A DNA stretch of 64,000 nt from Abditibacteriaceae bacterium. GTDB taxonomy: Bacteria; Armatimonadota; Abditibacteriia; Abditibacteriales; Abditibacteriaceae. Position numbers and translations under genes: made by a program. Below, piece by piece: positions 43,692 through 53,011 of this stretch; the stretch's first letter is position 1, and the number at the start of each line of letters is the position of its first letter. The stretch covers positions 202,759-266,758 of the forward strand of contig JAFAZH010000041.1 of the NCBI GenBank assembly GCA_019239895.1, written 5' to 3'. The notes beneath the pieces were generated by a model that was not told where the DNA came from, made no database searches, and saw only the letters and a list, made by a program, of their open reading frames with translations.

Positions 43692-45689
43692 ATGCCTGTT
43701 TATGTTCCGACTGCCATTATTGGCAACGACCAGACGTTATTGACCCTGGGTCATGCTGCGGAAATCATGGGCTGGTTTTATCCGGCCAAAGATCACGCGC
43801 AAAATATCTATCAGTGTCTACCCTGTGTTTATACCAGCGTGCCCCATAGCGGCTATCTGTGCTGGACCTGGGACGATAAATGGCAGCGCCAGCAGCAATA
43901 TGATGGTGATACCAACATCTGTGTGACTACCTTAACCTCTCATGTTTTAGGGCTGCAACTTACTTTTACCGACTTAATGCCGGATGAAGGTGCCAGCCTG
44001 GTACGCCAGATTACCGTGCGCAATTTATCCCAATCGCATCACCAGCTTGGCATGTTCCATTATGGTGACTGGAACATGGGTGGCATCCGGGTTGGCAATG
44101 CTCTGCGCTATGAACGCACCGATGGGGTGCTGCTGCAATCGCACCGGGATGTGGCTGTGGTTATTGGCGGCGATGCCTTACAGGTCTGGCAATGTGGCAA
44201 AGCGGGCCTGGAATGGGGCAGCAACGCGTTGCGAGACTTAGATGATGGTGCGCTTAATCATCAAGATTTAGAAATCGGCGATGTCAACTGGGCCTGTGGT
44301 TACTACCTCGACCTGCACCCGGACTCCAGCGACCATTGTCATCTTATCTTTTCGATAGGGGGGGGCACTGAAGAAGCACTGGCGGCTTATCGTGCTTTAA
44401 AAGCCCAGAGTTTTGATGAATTGGTGCAGCGTCGCCAGAAGATGGATAAAGCCTGGCTGCAACCAGGTTTAGAGGCTTTGCAGCAGGCTACGCAGGGCAA
44501 GAGTCAGGCGAACACCATCAATGGAACTGCATCACCCAACCTTATTCCTGAAGAATTGGTGGCAGCGTATAAACGTTCGCTGCTGGCTCTGCCATTGTTA
44601 TGCGGTAAGGAAGGGGTGGCCCTCGCTGCGCCAGAATTTGACCCTGAATTTATTTCGTGTGGTGGCTATGGTTATCTGTGGCCGCGCGATGGCGGCGAAT
44701 ATGTCAGCGGCTTAATGGATGCGGGTTATCCTCAGTTCTCCGCACTCTTTTTCGATTGGTGTGCCCGCCACCAGGATGCTTCCGGCCTCTGGCATCAGCG
44801 GTATTTCCTCAACGGTGAACCTGGCCCCAATTGGTGCCTGCCGCCCGATATGCTGCAAATTGACCAGGTCGGCGCGGTGCTGTGGGCTTTTGGCAAGTGG
44901 CTGGACGCCCTGCCCGACGGCGGCGCAGAGGCGCAGGCTAAACCTGAATACCGTAACATGATTCGTAAAGCGGCGGACTACCTGATGTCGCGCCTGACGG
45001 AGAAAGGCGTCCACGGCAATGCCTTCGATACCTGGGAAACCTTTATCGGTTCCTTTACTTATTCCAATGCCGCCATCTATGCCGCTTTTGTGACAGCAGC
45101 CCGTGTATTGGAAGATGCTAAATATGACGCAGCCGCCAGGAGGGTCAAGGCTGGAGTCTTAAAGCATTTTGTGCGCGATGACTATCTAACGCGCGGCTTT
45201 CATGGTGGCGGTGAGCCTGACTTGACGGTTGATTCAGCTTCTTTAGGCGCGATTGACCCCTTCGGCTTGCTGGACTTGCGCGATGAGCATGACTTGCACC
45301 TGGCCGAAGGCACCTTACAGGCCATCACCCATCGTTTAGAAACCGATTGGGAAGGCGGTCGTGCCATTCGCCGCTTCGAGGGCGATGCTTATGTGGGTGG
45401 CGTCCCGGCGTGTGTGAATACCCTGTGGATGGCCCGTTGCTGCTTAAAAGTGGCCGACCGCTTGCACGAATTAGGGCGAGCCGAAGATGCTGCCACATTA
45501 ACCCAGCGGGCACAGGTTTATTTAACCACCGTGTTGCGCCGTGCCACCCCCACGGGTTTATTGCCAGAATTGATGCAAGGCCCAACGGGTCAGCGCTATT
45601 GGGCCGCACCGCACGGCTGGGCAATAGCGTCGTTTGTATCGGGTGTCCTAATGCTGGCGCGGCGGTTGAGCGTGGAGAAAAAGGATTGA
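43692..45689 (+). CDS. Glycoside hydrolase family 15 (glucoamylase-like)
   Basis: A 665-residue GH15 protein. The N-terminal supersandwich domain (about 1-260; NDQTLLTLGHAAEIMGWFYP is the usual opening) precedes an (alpha/alpha)6 catalytic domain with YGYLWPRDGGEYVSGLMDAG and LQIDQVGAVLWAFGKWLDAL, the family signatures around the substrate-binding tryptophan and the acid/base region, and later WETFIGSFTYSNAAIYAAFV. No signal peptide, so it probably acts on intracellular glycogen, trehalose or dextrin. It is followed 5 bases on by an O-methyltransferase gene. A possible AAGGA is at 43674, 12 bases before the ATG. Confidence 0.92.
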   Translation: MPVYVPTAIIGNDQTLLTLGHAAEIMGWFYPAKDHAQNIYQCLPCVYTSVPHSGYLCWTWDDKWQRQQQYDGDTNICVTTLTSHVLGLQLTFTDLMPDEGASLVRQITVRNLSQSHHQLGMFHYGDWNMGGIRVGNALRYERTDGVLLQSHRDVAVVIGGDALQVWQCGKAGLEWGSNALRDLDDGALNHQDLEIGDVNWACGYYLDLHPDSSDHCHLIFSIGGGTEEALAAYRALKAQSFDELVQRRQKMDKAWLQPGLEALQQATQGKSQANTINGTASPNLIPEELVAAYKRSLLALPLLCGKEGVALAAPEFDPEFISCGGYGYLWPRDGGEYVSGLMDAGYPQFSALFFDWCARHQDASGLWHQRYFLNGEPGPNWCLPPDMLQIDQVGAVLWAFGKWLDALPDGGAEAQAKPEYRNMIRKAADYLMSRLTEKGVHGNAFDTWETFIGSFTYSNAAIYAAFVTAARVLEDAKYDAAARRVKAGVLKHFVRDDYLTRGFHGGGEPDLTVDSASLGAIDPFGLLDLRDEHDLHLAEGTLQAITHRLETDWEGGRAIRRFEGDAYVGGVPACVNTLWMARCCLKVADRLHELGRAEDAATLTQRAQVYLTTVLRRATPTGLLPELMQGPTGQRYWAAPHGWAIASFVSGVLMLARRLSVEKKD

Positions 45690-45694
45690 TTACT

Positions 45695-46354
45695 ATGAGC
45701 ACGAAATACGTTGATTTGACCCCAGAAGTTTATGAGTATGTCTTGAAACAGCGCAGCGGCGCAGATGACCCGGTGTTACAAGAATTGCGCGATGAAACCA
45801 CGCGCTTAGGCGGCATTAGCCAGATGCAAATCAGCGCGGAGCAGGGCAGCTTTATGACCCTTTTGGTGGCGGCTATTGGCACGCGTAAAGCTATCGAAGT
45901 CGGTACCTTCACTGGTTACAGCGCCATCTGCATTGCGCGTGGCCTGGCCGCAGGCGGCAAGTTGATTTGTTGCGACCAAAGCGACGAGTGGACTTCCATT
46001 GCCCGCCGCTACTGGCCGCGTGCTGGCGTCGAAGACAAAATCGAGTTGCGTCTTGGCCCGGCGCAAGAAACTCTGCGCCAGCTTGAGCCAGGGCTTGAAT
46101 TTGACTTTGCCTTTATTGACGCCGATAAAAGTGGCTATGATGCCTATTACGAACTGATCCTGCCTCATGTGCGACCCAATGGCCTGATTATCTTTGACAA
46201 CATGCTGCGTGGCGGCAAAGTCGCGGCCCCGAATCTCACGAACCCCGACGAAATCGCCGTGGATGCCTTGAACCGTAAGTTGGCCGCTGACTCGCGGGTT
46301 GAGGCGGTTCTCTTGCCCATCACGGATGGCTTGCAAATTTGCCGTAAGAAATAG
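45695..46354 (+). CDS. O-methyltransferase, caffeoyl-CoA type
   Basis: A 219-residue class I SAM-dependent O-methyltransferase (PF01596 type). The true start is ATG 45695 (MSTKYVDLTPEVYEYV), with AAAAGGA a few bases upstream. An upstream in-frame start at 45347 would extend 116 codons into the glucoamylase and is wrong. Motifs: SAM loop AIEVGTFTGYSAICIARGL, FDFAFIDADKSGYDAYYELI with metal-binding aspartates, and IIFDNMLRGGKV. Members methylate catechols and other diphenols in a divalent-metal-dependent way. It appears to share an operon with GH15, though there is no evident pathway link, and recQ follows 22 bases on. Confidence 0.93.
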   Translation: MSTKYVDLTPEVYEYVLKQRSGADDPVLQELRDETTRLGGISQMQISAEQGSFMTLLVAAIGTRKAIEVGTFTGYSAICIARGLAAGGKLICCDQSDEWTSIARRYWPRAGVEDKIELRLGPAQETLRQLEPGLEFDFAFIDADKSGYDAYYELILPHVRPNGLIIFDNMLRGGKVAAPNLTNPDEIAVDALNRKLAADSRVEAVLLPITDGLQICRKK

Positions 46355-46376
46355 GCGAATTAGTTAAACTAAAAGC

Positions 46377-48980
46377 ATGTCCTTAGCCGAAGCCACTCCT
46401 ACAGTTACAGACCTCCACGCAGCACTGCACGACATCTTTGGCTTTAACGAATTTCGCGCGTTGCAAGAAGATGCCGTGCAAATGGCTTTAGCGCAACGCG
46501 ATGTCCTGGTGGTCATGCCCACCGGGGCCGGTAAGTCCCTTTGTTTTCAGTTACCTGCGGCCATATCACCGGGGGTGACGATTGTGGTTTCTCCCCTCGT
46601 GGCTCTCATGCGCGATCAGGTGGAAGCGCTCAAGGCGCGCACCGCTTTTAGTCGCCTGGGTTGCGCTTTTATTAACTCGTTGCAATCAATGGATGAGCAA
46701 CGCTACCTCCTGGAAGAGTTGCGCGAGGGACGGCTGAAGCTGGTCTATATTGCGCCGGAACGGTTTCGCTCGCCAGCCTTTATGGACGTGTTACGGTCGG
46801 TGCCGGTGGCGCGTTTTGTGGTGGACGAAGCGCACTGTATCAGCGAGTGGGGCCATGATTTTCGGCCCGATTATCTTTCACTAAAACCGGTTATTGAGTC
46901 GCTGGGTAATCCGCCGCTTATGGCCGCGACTGCCACCGCCACACGGCGCGTGCAAGAATCTATTATTAAGAATCTGGGGATGCGTGAGCCGGAAGTCTTT
47001 GTGGGTGGCTTTAATCGCCCCAATCTTCACTTTGCGGTGCATCGTTGTAAGAACGAGCAAGATCGTCAGGAACGCTTGGCGCGTGCCCTGCCTAAACTCG
47101 CGGCGATGGGCGGTAGTGGCCTCATCTATGTCGCAACGCGTAAGCAAGCCGATGAAATTGCGGCCCTGGCCTCGCGTGCCCTCGCTCCTGTGGGTCAAAA
47201 GGCCGGAGCCTATCACGCTGGTATGGATGCGAACTTGCGCAACCTGGTGCAAAGCCAATGGCTGGATGGCGAGGTGCAGGTCTTGGTAGCCACCAATGCT
47301 TTCGGCATGGGCATAGATAAGCCTAATGTGCGTTTTGTCGTGCATTATGCTTATCCTGAAAGCCTGGAAAGCTATTATCAGGAAGCCGGACGCGCCGGGC
47401 GCGATGGGCGCAAAAGTCGCTGTGTGGTGCTGTATCACTTCTCCGACCGGCGCACGCGCGAGTGGTTCATTGAAAACGAGGAGATGACAACCGACGCCGC
47501 GCAAAAGGCGCACGCCGAAATCTGTGCCTATGCGCCGGAAGCCAATGCCCGTATTCCTAAAACGTGGTGGTCGCAATCGCTGGGCTGGAACGAAGTTAAA
47601 ACCCGCTTAGCTCTGGCGGAATTGGAACGTGGTGGGCTGGTTCAACGGGTGGCCGAGACCGCTGATGAGATGCTGCTGCAAATTGTGCGACGTGATTTTC
47701 CTCCTGAAGCTGCACGACGTATTGCCGCCGACTTTGAGCGTCACCGCGAAGAGCGATTCCGCCGTCTGGATGAAATGGTCGCCTATTGTAAAACGACCGC
47801 TTGCCGCCGCCGCACTGTGTTGGACTACTTCGGCGATATTGAAGAACCGGATAATGATAGGTTCTGCTGCGACAACTGTGATAATCCGGCTCCGGTACCT
47901 GTGGTGAGTGCTAATGCCAACAGCAATGGCTATCGTAGCTCAGTGCCCATGCCAGCGCGGGTGGATGCCAATGATATTCATCAGGTGCTACACGCGCTTG
48001 ATGCGTTGCGGCCCAGCGTCGGCAAAGCGCGGCTGAACAAATTACTGCGTGGTTCGGCTTCCAAAGATGTGCAGCGTTTCAAGGAAACTAATTGCCCCTT
48101 GTATGGCATCTTTCGCGGCAGTTCGGAAGCGCAGACCGGGGAGTTTCTGGAACGGCTGGTGGCTGAGGGTTTGCTGCACGAAGGCGATGAAGATGCTTAT
48201 TTTGTCTGCCAGATTACCCGCGCCGGGCGCGAAGCGTGGGAAGGCAACCTGCCTTTAGAGATTCCGTTGCCCACCGCACCGCGTCGTTTAGAGACCATCC
48301 GTGACAGCAGCTCCGATAATGCGGATCGCCAACTGTTTGAAGCCCTACGCAACTGGCGGCGCAAGCAGGCGATTGCGGAAAACTTGCCGCCTTATTGCAT
48401 TCTCAGTGATCGGTCACTTTTAGAAATTGCCAGTCAAAAGCCACAGGATATAAATGGCTTGCGAGGCATTACGGGTATTGGTGAGGCCAAGCTCACTCGT
48501 TACGGAGCCGCCGTTATCGCCATTACTGGCGGCGTTACAGATGATGACCCCGCAACAGACGGAGCGGAAGATGATCGTCTGCCCAGTGTTACTGTTGACC
48601 CGGTGGCAAAACATGACTCGCCAACGGCGGCTCCTCGTAAGAACGTGAGTGCTAAAGTAGCGCCCGCCGCGAATGGTTTGCCCGCTACGGTGGCGGACAC
48701 TTATGTGATGCTGCAAGAAGGCTTGGGCGTTGAGGAGATAGCCGAGCAACGCGGTTTAACTACCGCCACCATCTGGTCGCACCTGGAAAAGATTATTGAA
48801 GCCGGTTTCTTAGATGAAGAGGCATTAAATCTGCTGATTCCAGAGCCGCTACGCGAGCGGATCGAAGACGTTCTCATAGAAATCGGCACCGAGACCGGGT
48901 TTAAGCCCGTCTGGGAAAAATTAGGTGGCGAGATAGATTACGGCCCTATCCGCTGCGTGGCCGCGTGCCATGCGGATTAG
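46377..48980 (+). CDS. recQ: ATP-dependent DNA helicase RecQ with C-terminal HTH domain
   Basis: RecQ unwinds recombination and replication intermediates with 3'-5' polarity. An 867-residue protein, longer than E. coli RecQ (about 610). Motifs: Walker A MPTGAGKSLCFQLPA (about 46-60), helicase motif II VVDEAHCISEWGHDFRPDY, motif III ATATATRRV, motif V-VI FVVHYAYPESLESYYQEAGR and RAGRDGRK. Zinc-binding cysteines at about 470-505 (CKTTACRRRT and CCDNCDN) mark the RQC region. An HRDC domain follows (about 655-720), and the tail (from about 775, LQEGLGVEEIAEQRGLTTAT) is a helix-turn-helix extension seen in many long RecQs. A 26-bp inverted repeat lies beyond its stop. Confidence 0.96.
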   Translation: MSLAEATPTVTDLHAALHDIFGFNEFRALQEDAVQMALAQRDVLVVMPTGAGKSLCFQLPAAISPGVTIVVSPLVALMRDQVEALKARTAFSRLGCAFINSLQSMDEQRYLLEELREGRLKLVYIAPERFRSPAFMDVLRSVPVARFVVDEAHCISEWGHDFRPDYLSLKPVIESLGNPPLMAATATATRRVQESIIKNLGMREPEVFVGGFNRPNLHFAVHRCKNEQDRQERLARALPKLAAMGGSGLIYVATRKQADEIAALASRALAPVGQKAGAYHAGMDANLRNLVQSQWLDGEVQVLVATNAFGMGIDKPNVRFVVHYAYPESLESYYQEAGRAGRDGRKSRCVVLYHFSDRRTREWFIENEEMTTDAAQKAHAEICAYAPEANARIPKTWWSQSLGWNEVKTRLALAELERGGLVQRVAETADEMLLQIVRRDFPPEAARRIAADFERHREERFRRLDEMVAYCKTTACRRRTVLDYFGDIEEPDNDRFCCDNCDNPAPVPVVSANANSNGYRSSVPMPARVDANDIHQVLHALDALRPSVGKARLNKLLRGSASKDVQRFKETNCPLYGIFRGSSEAQTGEFLERLVAEGLLHEGDEDAYFVCQITRAGREAWEGNLPLEIPLPTAPRRLETIRDSSSDNADRQLFEALRNWRRKQAIAENLPPYCILSDRSLLEIASQKPQDINGLRGITGIGEAKLTRYGAAVIAITGGVTDDDPATDGAEDDRLPSVTVDPVAKHDSPTAAPRKNVSAKVAPAANGLPATVADTYVMLQEGLGVEEIAEQRGLTTATIWSHLEKIIEAGFLDEEALNLLIPEPLRERIEDVLIEIGTETGFKPVWEKLGGEIDYGPIRCVAACHAD

Positions 48981-48989
48981 TTAAGGTAG

Positions 48990-49107
48990 ACCCGCCGCTA
49001 AAGCAGCGGGCTGAGGGCCAAAGCCCGGTGAACCGGGCTGGAGATGCACCCTTAGCCCCGTTCAGGGGGCTTCCTTTGCAACTCAGCCCGCTGCTTTAGC
49101 GGCGGGT
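48990..49107. repeat. Inverted-repeat element, family E
   Basis: Perfect 26-base arms at 48990-49015 (ACCCGCCGCTAAAGCAGCGG plus GCTGAG) and 49082-49107. Inside are the exact palindrome AGCCCGGTGAACCGGGCT (49022-49039) and AGCCCCGTTCAGGGGGCT (49054-49071). The element starts 9 bases after the recQ stop and could also act as a strong terminator. Confidence 0.88.
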
Positions 49108-49201
49108 AGTGGTAGAACGTAAAAGATGCTCGTATCAATGGAACGCACAAGAGATTTGCACATTTATAAGAGTTGATGGCTCCAGTTTTGAGGAGAAGAG
49201 A

Positions 49202-50638
49202 ATGGGAAGCAATGGAGTAGCGCAGCAAGATGCCTTAGCTTGCGCCTTAGATTTTAAACATACTGGCGAGAATTTAGAAGATCAGATTCATAACGTTATC
49301 ATTATTGGCAGTGGCCCGGCGGGTTATACGGCGGCGCTTTATACGGCGCGGGCCAACCTGTCGCCCCTCATTATTGCGGGTGGCGCTGACCCCAAGACGG
49401 CTCGCATTCGGGGCGGGCAGTTAATGTACACCAGCGATATTGAAAACTTCCCGGCAGCCATTGAAACACCAGTCAAAAGCATTGAGGAAGTTAAAGGCGT
49501 TAGCGGCCCGGAACTGATGCAGCGGATGGAAATGCAGGCGCTGCACTTTGGCGCGCAGATGGTCGAGGAGTTCGTGACGGAAGTTAATCTATGTGACCAA
49601 CCCGGCCATCTCTACACGCTCAAAACCGAAAGCGGCAAAGAATATCGCACCCGCGCCCTGATTATTGCGACCGGGGCTGCCGCCCGCACCCTGGGCATTG
49701 CTGCCGAAGAGAAATTCTTCGGGCAGGGTGGGGGAGTTTCCACCTGTGCCACTTGCGATGGGCACTCTTATCGTGGCAAGGTCGTGGCGGTGGTCGGTGG
49801 CGGCGACAGCGCGATGGAGGAAGCCAGTTACCTCGCACGTTTGGTAGAGAAAGTCTATCTGGTGCATCGCCGTGACGAGTTCCGCGCTTCAAGGATCATG
49901 CTCAATCGGGCGCAGGAAAATCCCAAAATTGAGTTCATCCTGCACGCGGCGATTTCCGACATCAAAGGCAAGCCTCATCCTCAAGCCGCCAATATCGCAT
50001 TTTTCAAGGATAAAGAAGTTGTGGGTGCCGCTGTATTACAAGACACCCGCACTGGTGAGACGCGAGAATTGCCCGTAGATGGCATTTTCGTGGCTATTGG
50101 CCACACGCCCAATACCGATTTATTTAAGCATCAACTGAAAATGGATGAGGCTGGTTATTTAGAGCATGATGGCCGGATGCGCGCTATCCCCTCCATGACG
50201 TGTGCCAACCCTGCCATGCAGCGCATGGAGCATCTGCCCGGTGTATTTGTGGCGGGAGATGTGAGTGACCACGTTTATCGCCAGGCCATAACTGCTGCGG
50301 GCATGGGCTGCCAGGCGGCGATTGAAGCCGAACGCTATCTGGCCGAAAAATTGGCGGAAAAAACGGGCGTTGAAGCGACGGCGGTCAATATTTCGGATGA
50401 AAGCATCGCCCAGAGCCATTGGAGTGCCGAGCGAGACGAAATGGGTGAGAAACCAATTATTGAGCGAGTGGTAGAAGTGGTCAAGGCCGAACATGCTCAA
50501 GCCGAGTACGCTCAAAATAATGGCGCGAATACTGCAATAAGTGCAGAAAACAATAGTGCTCAGAGCCAGGCTACCGCAGAAGTGAATGGCACGGCTCAGC
50601 ATGATGCTGAAGTAAAGGACGTTGCATCCTCCGCGTGA
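49202..50638 (+). CDS. trxB: Thioredoxin reductase with low-complexity C-terminal tail
   Basis: FAD/NADPH enzyme reducing thioredoxin. The start is ATG 49202, after an AGGAGAAGAG site; an earlier ATG at 49109 is unlikely. FAD loop VIIIGSGPAGYTAALYTARA is followed by redox CATC in the segment STCATCDGHSYRGKVVAVVG (about 180-199), the NADPH loop GGGDSAMEEASYLA, and the closing FVAGDVSDHVYRQAITAAGM. The 478-residue protein is about 160 longer than usual. Part is an N-terminal extension (about 30), a longer insert around 95-115 (KSIEEVKGVSGPELMQRM), and an acidic/Asn-Gln-Ala tail of about 100 residues (VVKAEHAQAEYAQNNGANTA). It follows recQ after the family E repeat. Confidence 0.94.
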   Translation: MGSNGVAQQDALACALDFKHTGENLEDQIHNVIIIGSGPAGYTAALYTARANLSPLIIAGGADPKTARIRGGQLMYTSDIENFPAAIETPVKSIEEVKGVSGPELMQRMEMQALHFGAQMVEEFVTEVNLCDQPGHLYTLKTESGKEYRTRALIIATGAAARTLGIAAEEKFFGQGGGVSTCATCDGHSYRGKVVAVVGGGDSAMEEASYLARLVEKVYLVHRRDEFRASRIMLNRAQENPKIEFILHAAISDIKGKPHPQAANIAFFKDKEVVGAAVLQDTRTGETRELPVDGIFVAIGHTPNTDLFKHQLKMDEAGYLEHDGRMRAIPSMTCANPAMQRMEHLPGVFVAGDVSDHVYRQAITAAGMGCQAAIEAERYLAEKLAEKTGVEATAVNISDESIAQSHWSAERDEMGEKPIIERVVEVVKAEHAQAEYAQNNGANTAISAENNSAQSQATAEVNGTAQHDAEVKDVASSA

Positions 50639-50672
50639 CAATCGGTTGAGGTGTGGACGTAATGGTATAACG

Positions 50673-51101
50673 ATGTGGATTATAATTGCGCTGATTGGCG
50701 CAGTGGCCACGGCAGCAACTGCTGTGTTGATGAAAGTTGGTCTGGAAAAAGTTGATTCCAACCTGGGCTTTGCTGTACAGTCGGTTATTATTTTAGTTTT
50801 AAGTTGGATCGTTGTTGGCGTGCAAGGCAAAGGTTACAAACTTTCCTCTATTGAACCCAAAGCCTGGTTGTTTCTGGCTTTATCCGGGGTTTCCACCACC
50901 ATCGCTTACCTCTTCTATTTTCGTGCTTTAAGCATGGGCGATCCGGCCAAAGTTGCCCCCGTTGATCGCTTGTCGCTGGTCTTTACCATTATGCTGACCG
51001 CCGTATTTCTCCGCGAGAAAATCAGCAGCCTGGTCATCGTCGGTGCCACCCTGATGGCCATTGGCGCGGTATTGGTTGCTATGGCCCCTGCGCAGCAGTA
51101 A
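50673..51101 (+). CDS. EamA-like small membrane transporter
   Basis: A 142-residue integral membrane protein with four to five helices, a single half of the EamA (DMT superfamily) fold. WIIIALIGAVATAATAVLMK, AYLFYFRALSMGDPAKVAPV and VATLMAIGAVLVAMAP fit; the loop SMGDPAKVAPVDRLSLVFTI is a typical EamA signature. I use ATG 50673 (MWIIIAL) rather than one at 50622. Full-length relatives have two such halves, so it may act as a dimer. Substrate unknown. It follows thioredoxin reductase by 34 bases, perhaps in the same transcript, and is followed by the nested repeat element. Confidence 0.85.
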   Translation: MWIIIALIGAVATAATAVLMKVGLEKVDSNLGFAVQSVIILVLSWIVVGVQGKGYKLSSIEPKAWLFLALSGVSTTIAYLFYFRALSMGDPAKVAPVDRLSLVFTIMLTAVFLREKISSLVIVGATLMAIGAVLVAMAPAQQ

Positions 51102-51107
51102 CACCAA

Positions 51108-51390
51108 GGTCTTAATTTTTAGCAGGAAAGCAGGGGAGGAGGAGAGCAGGAAAAAGAGTGTAGAGAGAAGGGGTAAAGAGTAACGGAGAAGCCCAATAGT
51201 TTGTCATTCTGAGTATAGCGAAGAATCTCGTACGAGTGTCCCTAGAGTCATTGTGAATACTATAACTCTATGATCCACAAGGTAGATTCTTCGCTATACT
51301 CAGAATGACACGAACACTTATTCACCCCTTTCTTCCTATATCCCTTCTCCTGCTCTCCTCCATCCCTGCTTTCCTACTAAAATTAAGACC
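51108..51390. repeat. Nested inverted-repeat element, family F, filling a 358-base gap
   Basis: Outer arms: GGTCTTAATTTTTAGCAGGA with further AAGCAGGGGAGGAGGAGAGCAGG (from 51108) against TCTCCTGCTCTCCTCCATCCC... to AAATTAAGACC (about 51345-51390), imperfect. The inner pair is perfect over 27 bases: 51202-51228 (begins TGTCATTCTGAGTATAGCGA) against 51284-51310. Inside that, TAGAGT (51243-51248) can pair with ACTCTA (51264-51269). Three levels of nesting, starting 6 bases after the EamA stop. The bases around 51132-51180 look heptamer-phased. Confidence 0.9.
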
Positions 51391-51459
51391 CTGCTAATAG
51401 CAACACTTGGCTGAAACAGATAGAATATCGCTCAGGAAAAGGAAGGTAATCACGAATCC

Positions 51460-52674
51460 ATGAGCGAAGCGACCCCCCCAGAAAATAACGGCCGTAATAC
51501 GGAAAATTCCTCAAGCCTCGAAGCAGCGGCGGAGCATAACGGTGAAGCACTCATTGGCGATGCCCATGTGCAAGCCACTGATGATATTGAAGCGGCCCCA
51601 CCAGGCCAGGCGGAAACTCATCAAGAGCCAATTCATGCCGAGGATTACCCTAAAGAGGGGATGCACATTCCCCATCCCGGCTCCGTAGATGCGGTTTTCG
51701 ATTGCACCATTATTGGTGGTGGCCCCACCGGTTTATATGCGGCCTTCTACGCGGGAATGCGGGAGATGAGCGTAAAGATCATTGACTCCCTGGGTGAGTT
51801 AGGCGGGCAGGTGAGTGCGCTTTATCCTGAAAAGTTTATTTTCGATGTGGCTGGATTCCCCAAAATTAAGGGTAAAGATTTTATTGTGGGCTGTGTCGAA
51901 CAAGGCTTGCAGTTTGGCCCCACCGTTTGCCTGGGTGAAAAAGTTGAGGGGCTGGAAAAGCAAGCAGACGGCACCTTCCTTTTAACTACCGATAAGTACC
52001 AGCATCGCACCAAGACAGTCATTATCGCCGCCGGGGTGGGAGCTTTCGCGCCACGCAAGTTGCCCGATGCCCCCGAACTGGATGCTCTCGAAGGCGAGTG
52101 CTTGTTCTATTTCGTAAAAGACCTGGAAACCTTCCGCAACAAGAAACTGTTAATCGTCGGTGGCGGCGATAGCGCGATGGACTGGGCGATGGGCTTAGAG
52201 CCGATTGCGGAGAACATCACCCTCATTCACCGCCGCGATAAATGGCGTGCTCATGAAGATTCTGTTAACAAGGTTTTGCGCTCTTCGGTAGATGTGCGGG
52301 TTTTTCATGAAGTTAAGAATGTGGAACATGGCAACAATGCTATCAAATCTGTCACTATCTTCAACAACAAAACCAAGGAAGAAACGACGCTTGATATAGA
52401 CACGCTCGTGATGTGTTTGGGCTTTATCGCTAATCTCGGCCCGATTCGGAGTTGGGGGTTGGAGATTGTAGAAGGAGGTATCGCTGTAGATTCCACAATG
52501 GCGACCAGCATTCCCGGCGTCTATGCGGCAGGCGATGTGGTGCGCTATAACGGCAAGTTGAACCTGATTGCCACCGGATTCGGCGAAGCAGCCATTGCCG
52601 CCAACTATTGCAAGAACTTTATTGACCCGACCAGTCGCATCTTTCCGGGACACTCATCCGAAAAATCCGAGTAG
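51460..52674 (+). CDS. Ferredoxin--NADP reductase type 2 (TrxR-like) with acidic N-terminal extension
   Basis: Two-nucleotide-binding flavoprotein. FAD loop DCTIIGGGPTGLYAAFYAGM, then LGELGGQVSALYPEKFIFDV (the ALYPEK motif is typical of the YumC/FNR2 group), NADPH loop KKLLIVGGGDSAMDWAMG, and AGDVVRYNGKLNLIATGFGE. No CxxC exists, unlike thioredoxin reductase, so the electron partner is probably ferredoxin or flavodoxin. The first 75 residues are acidic and Ala/Glu/Asn-rich (NTENSSSLEAAAEHNGEA) with no fold evident. AAGGAAGG precedes the ATG. It is a single gene, since repeat elements lie on both sides, but two related reductases within 4 kb suggest functional clustering. Confidence 0.92.
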   Translation: MSEATPPENNGRNTENSSSLEAAAEHNGEALIGDAHVQATDDIEAAPPGQAETHQEPIHAEDYPKEGMHIPHPGSVDAVFDCTIIGGGPTGLYAAFYAGMREMSVKIIDSLGELGGQVSALYPEKFIFDVAGFPKIKGKDFIVGCVEQGLQFGPTVCLGEKVEGLEKQADGTFLLTTDKYQHRTKTVIIAAGVGAFAPRKLPDAPELDALEGECLFYFVKDLETFRNKKLLIVGGGDSAMDWAMGLEPIAENITLIHRRDKWRAHEDSVNKVLRSSVDVRVFHEVKNVEHGNNAIKSVTIFNNKTKEETTLDIDTLVMCLGFIANLGPIRSWGLEIVEGGIAVDSTMATSIPGVYAAGDVVRYNGKLNLIATGFGEAAIAANYCKNFIDPTSRIFPGHSSEKSE

Positions 52675-52684
52675 GTGGAATTGG

Positions 52685-52910
52685 CCCTCACTCCCGGCCC
52701 CTCTCCCGCTGCGCAGGCGAGGGGTGGTCACAGGATAACTAACTGGTGTTAGGATGATCAACCACAGAGACGCGGAGGACACAGAGTCAAATAACCGTTG
52801 CTCTCTTATTCTTCGTGCCCTCTGCGTTCCTGTGATTCCAATTGTTAGCCAGCAACTATGCCTTTGGGCACCCCTCGCCTGCGCAGCGGGAGAGGGGCCG
52901 GGGGTGAGGG
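52685..52910. repeat. Nested inverted-repeat element, family A, copy 2
   Basis: Arms 52685-52724 and 52871-52910 pair over 40 bases with one mismatch (CTCCCGG against CCGGGGG), beginning CCCTCACTCCCGGCCCCTCT. Internally ACCACAGAGACGCGGAGGAC at 52761-52780 pairs loosely with a segment near 52816-52836. It lies 10 bases after the reductase stop and 102 before the cyclase start, within the 337-base gap 52675-53011. Confidence 0.9.
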
Positions 52911-53011
52911 CTACTCTGCTTGGTAAGAAAGATGCAGCACCGTACAACTAATTCCACTGTAAGTTTCTGCTGGCGACACTGGGTGCCGGGCACAGGTCGT
53001 GGGGAGTTTGT

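Noticed and set aside
45347..45694. 116-residue N-terminal extension of the O-methyltransferase
   Set aside because: It runs through the glucoamylase gene in another frame; a good start with AAAAGGA is at 45695.
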